This document shows, one piece after another, positions 50,741 through 58,600 of a stretch of DNA of 64,000 nt. Each line of letters begins with the position of its first letter. The first letter of the stretch is position 1. The position numbers and the translations under genes were made by a program. A model generated the notes under the pieces. It searched no databases. It was not told the DNA's origin and saw only the letters and a program-made list of their open reading frames with translations. This DNA comes from CAVRRZ01 sp963723745. Lineage in GTDB: Bacteria > Actinomycetota > Actinomycetes > Mycobacteriales > Geodermatophilaceae. The stretch covers positions 744,001 through 808,000 of the forward strand of contig CAVRRZ010000005.1 in the NCBI GenBank assembly GCA_963723745.1, read 5' to 3'.

Positions 50741-51565
50741 GTGGACACCAGCTTTCGGCTGCCCAGCGCAGATGAGCACGACATCGCGTGGGACGACGCA
50801 CTGGCCGCCGTCCTGGGCTACGCCCGGGCACAGCGCGACCTGCGGATCAAGTGGACACCCAGCCATCCAGAAGGTGTCACGGTCAAGGTCCGGGCCTACG
50901 CCTACCGGGTCTACGACTGCGTGCTGCCGTCAGAGGACGAGGAGTTCGCCTGGCTCGACGTGCTCGTCGTCGACGGGATCAACGGCAAGATGGACCAGAG
51001 CGCCATCACGGCGCTGAAGGACGCCGCCGACCGCGCGTGGCCGCATGTCCGGACAGCGATGGAGCGGGCCGACGGCCGAGCGTTCTGGGAGCTGCCGGAG
51101 CCAGAGGTGGGGCGTACCCCTCCCCCTGGGTCGACCGGCAACGCTCTGGACCAGGCGTGGCGGGAGTGCATGGCCACTGACGGGGTCGGAGTCGCTCTCA
51201 CGCACAAGCTGCTCCACCACAAGCGCCCGCTGCTCTTCCCGCTCATCGACGGCCTGACGGCCCCAAAGCTGAAGCCGCACAGGGACGGCGTCGTCGGCTT
51301 GTGGGGTGTCGTGCACCGTGAACTGCAGGCGAACGCGGACCAGTTCTCGGCCCTGGAGAAGGCGTTCGCCGACCTCATGACCGGGAAGGACGACGTGGCG
51401 CTTACCCGCCTTCGGCTGCACGACATCCTGCTGTGGCTGAAGGCGGCGGGTAAGTGGAACCACGCCCTGTCCCGCGGGCGGGAGACCGCGGAATGGTCCC
51501 GCTGGCACGGCCCAGGCGCTGCTGCGCACCTCGACTGCGGACTCGACGCTGACACGGATGGCTGA
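50741..51565 (+). CDS. DUF6308-like protein
   Basis: 274 residues. The C-terminal part, WRECMATDGVGVALTHKLLHHKRPLLFPLIDG then LRLHDILLWL, looks like DUF6308, a family of unknown function. The N-terminal half (WTPSHPEGVTVKVRAYAYRVYDC) is unassigned. GTG 50741 follows a GGGGGAC. It overlaps the next nuclease gene by 8 bases, so the two are probably a functional pair. Confidence 0.6.
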   Translation: MDTSFRLPSADEHDIAWDDALAAVLGYARAQRDLRIKWTPSHPEGVTVKVRAYAYRVYDCVLPSEDEEFAWLDVLVVDGINGKMDQSAITALKDAADRAWPHVRTAMERADGRAFWELPEPEVGRTPPPGSTGNALDQAWRECMATDGVGVALTHKLLHHKRPLLFPLIDGLTAPKLKPHRDGVVGLWGVVHRELQANADQFSALEKAFADLMTGKDDVALTRLRLHDILLWLKAAGKWNHALSRGRETAEWSRWHGPGAAAHLDCGLDADTDG

Positions 51566-52472
51566 TCCGGTGTTCCCCAGCAGAGAGGCACTCGAGGCTG
51601 CCGACGTCTTCGTCGCTCAGGACGCGCCGTGGCAGGCCGAGCTGCGACTGCGCCAGGCCCGGTGGCGGCAGCAGCTCGGTCAGCCGGTCGGAATGGCGGG
51701 CCGACGTGCTCTCGGCTCGCGGCTGCCTGCCGACGACACGACCAGCAACTTCCTGACGCCCGGGGTCGCCCGCGCGGTGGCAGAAGCGAAGCAAGTACCG
51801 GGCGCGCTGATCAGCGCTCCCCGCATCTACGACAACATGCTGTCGTCGCAGCCCCTGGCCTTCAACCTGTTCGCCGAGCTGCAGCAGGACCTCCAGCTGG
51901 CCGGTGTGGTCGGCCGGACCCTATGGCCGGACCTCGTCGACTCCGTGGAGTCGATCCGCTTCGAGTGGTCACCGGGCCGTGGCGATCCACGCTTCCTCGG
52001 CAACCGCTCCGCATTTGACGTGGCCTGGCTTTGCCGCGACCGATCCGGAGCGCCGACCCTGGTGGGCATCGAGGTCAAGTACCACGAAGACATGACGCAA
52101 GACCCCGGGTCTCCGGGCCAGAACCCGCGCTACTCGGCGGTGGCGGCATCTTCTGGCGCCTTCCGCGAGCCCGAGGACCCTGCCCTGCAGGCGCTTCCGC
52201 TACGCCAGGTCTGGTTCGACCACCTGCTCGCGCTCTCGATGACCGGGCCGGGCGGCCTGGTAACCCACTCCCGGTTCGTGCTCCTGGCCCCCGCGATCAA
52301 CGAGGCCGCCAGCTCCGTCGACGTCCGATACCGCCGCCACCTCCAGGACGCCCTCACCTACGAACGCCGAACCTTGGAAGAGGTGGCTGCGGTGATCGCC
52401 TCATCTACCGCCGCGGACTGGATCGCCGCCTTCCAGCAGAGGTACCTGACACCGACAACGAGTAGCCAGTGA
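51558..52472 (+). CDS. PD-(D/E)XK nuclease (PGN_0703-like putative restriction endonuclease)
   Basis: 304 residues. A nuclease core is visible in NRSAFDVAWLCRD followed by LVGIEVKYHEDM, i.e. D...E-x-K. Surrounding helices (ISAPRIYDNMLSSQPLAFNLF) match the PGN_0703 family. Probably cleaves DNA as a restriction or defence nuclease. Convergent with the DUF6884-GIY-YIG gene, 102 bases apart. Confidence 0.75.
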   Translation: MADPVFPSREALEAADVFVAQDAPWQAELRLRQARWRQQLGQPVGMAGRRALGSRLPADDTTSNFLTPGVARAVAEAKQVPGALISAPRIYDNMLSSQPLAFNLFAELQQDLQLAGVVGRTLWPDLVDSVESIRFEWSPGRGDPRFLGNRSAFDVAWLCRDRSGAPTLVGIEVKYHEDMTQDPGSPGQNPRYSAVAASSGAFREPEDPALQALPLRQVWFDHLLALSMTGPGGLVTHSRFVLLAPAINEAASSVDVRYRRHLQDALTYERRTLEEVAAVIASSTAADWIAAFQQRYLTPTTSSQ

Positions 52473-52574
52473 CCTCTTGAGATCTGGCGTAACCGTTCAG
52501 TCCTTCGCTGTCCCGACCACCGACCCGGGCGATCCCACGGCCTCAAGGCACAGCGCCAGAATCGCCATTCGAGG

Positions 52575-53879
52575 TCAGCGTCCGGATGCTAGGGACCTGC
52601 GCCGCTGCGTGAGCGTCTGACGCAACGGGGTGCGGGCCATCCCGTGCAGGTTCAGCGGCGGATCGGCGCGTTGCAGCAACGCCTCCTCCGCGGTGACCAC
52701 CGCCGACGAGGGCAGCGGGAGGGCCGCCACTCGCAGGTGCTCGTGCATCCACGCGGTGAGTTCCCCTTCGGGCAACGGCTGTTGGAGCGGCTCGGACAAG
52801 CAGGCAGCCAGAGTCAGCCGGAAGCTCGAGAACTCGCGATTGCCGCCGAGGTGCATGGTCGCCAGCCGTCCCCAGAGCGTGTTCGTCGAGGTGGCCCCGT
52901 TCGGTCGCACGCCGCCCGCGCGTCCCGCATAGATGAGCCCGGAGGCGATGCGGTGCCCCAGGCTGGCGGACAACGCATGGGCGCCGCCGGCGTCGACCCA
53001 CCAGCTGTAGAGCCCGGGTTGGTCGGAGGCCGCGCGGCCTGCCGCCAAGAAGGCCTCCGGAGTGACCGCATTGCGCTCTTCCAGCAGCCACGCGACGTCC
53101 GACGCCTCCTCGGGAACGAGCTCCTGACCGCCCGCACCGCTGTACCAGGCCAACCGCTCGCCGAGCCGAAGGCCGTCGAGCGGCTGAGTCAACGTGGCGC
53201 CGGCCTCCGCCAGTGGACCGATCAGGGGTTCGCAGTAGGCGCTGCCGGCGTGCGTCTCGACCACCGCGCCGCGCAGCTGGTGCCGTTCACCGAGTTGGGC
53301 CACCACCCAGCTGCCCCAGGCGCTCCGATAGCGAGCGGACTGCTTCGGCAGGTAGACGTCGTAGGGGGCGATGAGCTCGTCCGGATGGAGCAGGCCGAAC
53401 TTCGCACTGATCACGTACCAGGGCTTTCCGCGCCCGATAGCGAGGTCGCGAGCCTTTCCGAACGCGGCGCCGGTGAAGAGGTCAGCGGCCCGTGCGGGTC
53501 TCGCCGCCTTCGAGCCGGAGCAGCCGACCAGCACGATGTCCGCAGCCGCAGTTGCGGGCCCAGCCGGTCCAACCCGGGCCGACCTCTCGATCGGCGTCTG
53601 GCTCGGGTGGACCGGCGCCCGGGTCCGGTCGGCCGGCCGGTCAGCTCCCCAAGGGCTCGTACCGAAACCGAGCCGCTCGAACAGGCCGAGCGCTCGGTGC
53701 GACGTGAATTCCGAGGCGCCGACGCCCGTGGCGAGAGCCAGCGCCTGCTTCGGGGGCCAGCGGACGCCGTCGACGTCCACCCAGTGCGTGCGGACGTCGT
53801 CCGGAGCTCCGCCACGAAGTGCTGAGCGGACGGACGACGCGTCGAGCGAGTGACGGACACCGTTGAGGATGAACTCCAC
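52575..53879 (-). CDS. DUF6884-GIY-YIG fusion protein
   Basis: 434 residues in three parts: an N-terminal domain (1-80, WVDVDGVRWPPKQALALATG), a DUF6884 domain (about 110-230, VLVGCSGSKAARPARAADLF, PWYVISAKFGLLHPDE, ETHAGSAYCEPL) and a GIY-YIG-like domain (about 285-434, PGLYSWWVD, GLIYAGRAGG, TLWGRLATMHLGGNREFSSFR). DUF6884 has a nucleotide-modifying or sensing look but no proven role. Starts 9 bases after the NERD-helicase stop, forming an operon. A disrupted relative with another N-terminal domain lies at 23.8-26.6 kb. Confidence 0.85.
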   Translation of the reverse strand: MEFILNGVRHSLDASSVRSALRGGAPDDVRTHWVDVDGVRWPPKQALALATGVGASEFTSHRALGLFERLGFGTSPWGADRPADRTRAPVHPSQTPIERSARVGPAGPATAAADIVLVGCSGSKAARPARAADLFTGAAFGKARDLAIGRGKPWYVISAKFGLLHPDELIAPYDVYLPKQSARYRSAWGSWVVAQLGERHQLRGAVVETHAGSAYCEPLIGPLAEAGATLTQPLDGLRLGERLAWYSGAGGQELVPEEASDVAWLLEERNAVTPEAFLAAGRAASDQPGLYSWWVDAGGAHALSASLGHRIASGLIYAGRAGGVRPNGATSTNTLWGRLATMHLGGNREFSSFRLTLAACLSEPLQQPLPEGELTAWMHEHLRVAALPLPSSAVVTAEEALLQRADPPLNLHGMARTPLRQTLTQRRRSLASGR

Positions 53880-53888
53880 GACTGCCTC

Positions 53889-55565
53889 TCAGTGAGCCTG
53901 CGTCGGAGAGTCCAGGAGTCGCCGCGCGACCGCCTCGCCGCCGACTCGTCGGATCAGCTCCATGTCACCGCAGACGACGAGCAGGTCCCGCGCGCGAGAC
54001 AGTCCCACGTAGAGCATCTCCCGGGCGCGCGACTCGTCGCGGAAGCCGTTGATAGCGAGGACGACGGCCGGCCGCTCCAGACCCTTGAACCCGAGCACAT
54101 GCCCGTAGAAGAGGTCGTCGTCGGCCCAGTAGGTGGCCCAGTAGGCGTCCTGGCCCTCGGCCTGCCTCTCCGCCTGCACGGGATGGCGCCGGTGCGTGGT
54201 CAGCAGGGCCAGCGACTCCGGTGGCCAGCCCTCCTCGAGGAGCGCCTCGGCCGCGTCGTCGGCGGCGCTGACCGCATCCTCCGGCGAGCACTGGACGAAC
54301 CGCACAGGCACGCCGGACGAACCGCGGATCCGCATCTGCTCCGGGGCGAGGCTGGAGAAGGTGCCGGCGATCTGCTTGGTGTTGCGCAGGTTCTCGCTGA
54401 GCGGGATGGGCATGAGTTCGACGGTCGGCCGCCCCTGACGCGCGAAGATCCGCTGCCCCTCGTCGGAGAAGACATACAGGCACCCCCGGTTGGGATCGCG
54501 CAGCGCCGCGACGACGGCGTCCCACCAGCTCTGCGCGAAGTCCTGCCCCTCGTCGATGACGACGGCGTCGAACCGCTGATCCTCTGGCAGGTCGCCGGCC
54601 AGCCGCACCATCTCGGCCGGCAGGAACTCCTCCCAGTACCGACTGTCGTCGTCGGAACCGGCGGGCACACCCCAGCCGATGCCGAGGTAGTGAAAGGTGC
54701 CGACGTACGCCGGCCGCTGCCGCTTGGGCAGCTTCTCGACGCGGCGCTTCAGGAACTCGGCCAGGCCGCGCGAGTAGCACATGAGCGCGACCCGCTGGCC
54801 TTCGGCGGCGAGCCGACGGGCCTTCTCGACGGCGAGCCAGGTCTTGCCGGAACCCGCTCCGCCGCGGATCTCGACCCGGTTATAGGCGGTGAGCAGGTCG
54901 AGCACCTTGGCCTGGTCCTTGGTGAGCAGGTCGCAGGCGGCCTCGCGCTCGGCCAGCTCCGCGATGAGGTGCTGCTGCGGGATCGCCGTCCCGGCGAGGC
55001 AGTCGACCAGCTGGTCGACGTCCTCGGCGGTCGGCGGGTCCGGCTCGTCGCGGACCTTGTCCAGCGCCGCCCGGATGCGTGCAGCGGCGTGCGCCACGTC
55101 GGTCTTGTCGAGCGCCATCCAGCGGGCCAGGCCGGGTGCCATGAAGTCGCCGGGCAACGTGGTCGCCGGCACCGCGACGAGGTGAGCGGTACGCGGACGC
55201 CCCGCGGACCAGCGCGGATGGTCGGCCAGGTACTCGCAGAGCAGGTACTTGCAGGCGACCGCCTGATCGACCGGGTGGATGACGCTGTCGACGCCGTCCT
55301 GGCGCTGCCGCCACTCCCCCCGGTCCAGCGACACGCTGCCGCCCTTGACCTCGACCACGGCGACGCCCACACCGGGCCACGCGACCACGAGGTCGGCCTC
55401 CCGGTCCTGCCTGCCGTCGCTGAAGCGGAGGTTGCAGAAGAGCACGGCGTCGTCCGGCAGCTGCTCCTGCAGCGCCTCAGCGAACAGCTGCTCGGCGAAC
55501 GAGCCGAACACCGGTTCGTCCGGAAACCGCCGCGCGGTCAACGGCTGACCAGCCGCGTCGCGCAA
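53889..55565 (-). CDS. NERD-domain UvrD/Rep-like helicase
   Basis: 558 residues. The N-terminal NERD nuclease-related domain shows DREADLVVAWPGVGVAVVEVKGG (about 55-80). The SF1A helicase has Walker A RGGAGSGKTW (about 233), Walker B VVIDEGQDF (about 334), LSENLRNTKQI and the motif V/VI region GLERPAVVLAINGF and LYVGLSRARDLLVV. The only standard start in frame is TTG 55565, with no ribosome site; the open frame continues back to about 55650, where a CTG could serve. Sits between the SF1-Vsr gene and the DUF6884 gene. Confidence 0.88.
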   Translation of the reverse strand: MRDAAGQPLTARRFPDEPVFGSFAEQLFAEALQEQLPDDAVLFCNLRFSDGRQDREADLVVAWPGVGVAVVEVKGGSVSLDRGEWRQRQDGVDSVIHPVDQAVACKYLLCEYLADHPRWSAGRPRTAHLVAVPATTLPGDFMAPGLARWMALDKTDVAHAAARIRAALDKVRDEPDPPTAEDVDQLVDCLAGTAIPQQHLIAELAEREAACDLLTKDQAKVLDLLTAYNRVEIRGGAGSGKTWLAVEKARRLAAEGQRVALMCYSRGLAEFLKRRVEKLPKRQRPAYVGTFHYLGIGWGVPAGSDDDSRYWEEFLPAEMVRLAGDLPEDQRFDAVVIDEGQDFAQSWWDAVVAALRDPNRGCLYVFSDEGQRIFARQGRPTVELMPIPLSENLRNTKQIAGTFSSLAPEQMRIRGSSGVPVRFVQCSPEDAVSAADDAAEALLEEGWPPESLALLTTHRRHPVQAERQAEGQDAYWATYWADDDLFYGHVLGFKGLERPAVVLAINGFRDESRAREMLYVGLSRARDLLVVCGDMELIRRVGGEAVARRLLDSPTQAH

Positions 55566-55632
55566 ATCCCTCGCGACGTGCGCCCGGAGGCGCTCCCACC
55601 AATGCCACCGCCGCTCCTCCGACAGATCTCCT

Positions 55633-58600
55633 TCATGGTGCTTGTTGGACTTGGCCGTCGTAACCGAGCTCTTCCAGGCGCTCGGAGGCGATCCGGACTT
55701 CGACCTGGGTGAACAGCGCGGCGAAGCGCCGATCTACGACAGCGGCCTCGAGGCTGTACTGCAGCAGTCCGCGATTCGCCAGCGCACGCAGAAGCCGCAG
55801 CGGTTGTTGGCGCGCAAGGAGATACCGGGCCAGGCCAACGGCGCCAAGCATCTCGAGCTTCTCGAGCCACCATTCGTTGAGGAAGTCCGAGATGACGTTG
55901 AGCCCCTGGAGGACATGCTTCTCGAACGCCCCCTCCAAAGAGGCCACGCCGCCGCTCGGCGTCCCTGTCGAGAGCGCGGCGTGCTCCGTCTCCCGCGAAC
56001 CGTGCCCCTGGACAGGCTCGGCGGTCTTCTGGTCCTCGGCCGATCTCCCCATGGCCTCAGGCGGTGCCGGCGAGCTTGTGCCGATGAGGACGTAGTTGGT
56101 CCCCTTCGTGGCGCCGCGCCGTTCGAGCAACCCTTCGTCGGTGAGAGCGGTGAGGACCCGGCGAGCTTCTTCGCTGTGCACCCCGAGCAGCTGACGCACA
56201 GCTTCGTTCGTTACAGCCCCGTGGCCGGCGAGCTCCAGGACGAGCTGACCAGCATCTGTCTCCGACACTTGGAGACGTACCTCCTCGGGCTGGAAGGAAG
56301 ACGTCACCAGCCCCGGCGTGGGGGTGGTCCATCGCTCAGCGGCCCCGTCGGGCAGCTCATACCGAGTGCCTTTGGTCGCCCCTCGCTTGTGCAACAACCC
56401 CTCATCGACAAGCGTGTTCAGCACAGCGCGCGCGGCGTCAGCATCGACAGCGAGAAGGAATCGGACGCTCTCGTTCGTGAGTGGCCCTGCTGCGGCGAGG
56501 TCCAACACCAACTGCCGCTGATCTGCCCACCCCACGCCCCTGTGCTGAACGCCCTCAACCTCCGGCTGCGTGGGGAGCTCGGGCCGCCGTGGTGCAGGCG
56601 AACCGCCAGTCGACAGGCGCATATCATCGGCCGCCGAAAGTCTGTCCGCGCCGGGAGCGGCAGGTGCAACCGGTGCGGCAAGGGCTAGGGACGCCGGTGG
56701 TTGTTGCTCCGCCTCGGGGAGGCGGGGCATCGGGACGTGCGACTCAACAATCTCGCTCGACTCGTCCTCGCCGTCCTCGTCCTCGTCCTCGTCGTCCACT
56801 GTCGGGAGCGACTGCGGGGTCCAGTCACCAGCGCTCTGCCCGTCAACGGTGATCCGAGCCGGTCCGATACCGCGCTTGTCGAGCGTGACCCAGAGGTCGG
56901 CGAGCGCGCCCTCCGGATCCAGGTAGTACCTCGACTCGCGGATCCGCCAGAAGTGCCACCCACAGCGCCGCAGCTCCAGCTCCCGTGCGAAGTCGCTGGA
57001 GACCTGCTCCGGGGAGCTGTGCCATGCATCCCCGTCGCACTCGACGGCCAGCTGTCCCTGAGCCCCTGTGACGACGAGATCGATGCGCCGCCCGTTGACC
57101 TCGACTTGCGGCGTCACGTGGTAGCCCCGCTGCTGGATGCGCCGGAACACGCGCTGCTCGAACAGGCTGTCGAACTCCGGGTGGCGCTCGTTCTCCGGCA
57201 CGTCGTCCGGCATCGCCGCCGCCGCCGCGACTGGCATCGAGGTCATGTACGAGAGCAGCTGGGATCGCAGGTCGTCTTGTCGGAGCTGGTCGGCCATCAC
57301 GGAGTGGAACAACCACAGCTGGTCCCGCGCGCGGGATGCCGCGACGTTGTACGAGCGTTGGGCGTCCAATCGCGTCTGCGACGCGCGCTTGTGATCCGGT
57401 GCAGTGACCAGGCTCAGCAAGACGACGTCTCGCTCGTCCCCCTGGAACTCCGGTGGCGTCCCGACCCGGATGTCCCGGCGTTCCCACTCGTCCGGCTCGA
57501 CCCGGTTGAGCAACGCATCACGGATGAGGCCCACCTGCGCCTGCCCTTGAAGGACGATCACACCAAAGGTCTTGCCGCTGTAGGAGGGGTCCTTCAGGCA
57601 GCCAACGAGCGCCTCGACGATCGCCTCGGCTTCGACTTCGTTGCGCAGCAAGGCGTTGGCGCCCTCGATGTACGCGCCGGGCACGAACGTGGTCTTCAGC
57701 GGAGGCAGTCGGTCGGCGCCGTGCTGCCGGACCGGGACCAGCGGGGCATCGCGGTAGAACATCTGCGACGACCACGTGATGATCTCCGGCATGCACCGGA
57801 AGTGCTCACGCAGCCGAATGACCTGACCGAATCGCGTCCGGAGGATGGAAAAGACGCTTGACCTCGGGGTGAAGGTCGACCGCAGGTAGTTCGGGACATC
57901 AGGCAGCATCGTGTCGAGCCGGTCGAAGACCTTGTCCAGGGCTCCGTGCTTCACCTCGGACGGCGTGCACTGCTTGTCGTCACCGACGACGATCACGCGC
58001 GGCGCCAGCCACAGCAGGAACAGGTTCTCGATGCCCACCTGGCTCGCCTCGTCGACGATCACCACATCGAAGGCACTCTGGCGCGGCGGGATGGAGGCCA
58101 GCACCTCCTGCAGCGGCATGACCCACGCCGGCACGGCCTCCTGGGCGGCGCTCATGGCCTCGCGCGCGGCCAGGCGGAAACGCTGGGCGTACTTGCCGCT
58201 GCCCTTGCCGACGTTGGCCATGCTGTCCCGGTAGGCCTGGAGAGCGGTCACCTGAGTCGCGTTCATACGCCCGAGGCAGGCCTTCCACGCCTGCTGCGCA
58301 GCAAGCTCGGCGGTCAGTTTGGCGATGTCCCGATCCACCACGGCGAGGTCGCGATCGAGCGCGTCCTCGCGGCCTGGTGCCGTCCGCTCGCGGACGAACG
58401 TCGCAGCGCAAGCCCAGCCCCAGGCGTCATCGAGCTGTGCGAGCCGCTCGACCCAGACGTCCTCGCGCATCGACTCGCGGAGCAACGCCAAGAGGACGGG
58501 GGCTGCGGTGCCGAGCCGCTGCGACAACTCGTCGCACCGCAGCTGGGCCCGGCGTTCGTGGCCAGCGATCTCCAGATCGTGGAGCGCCGCCTCGAAGGTC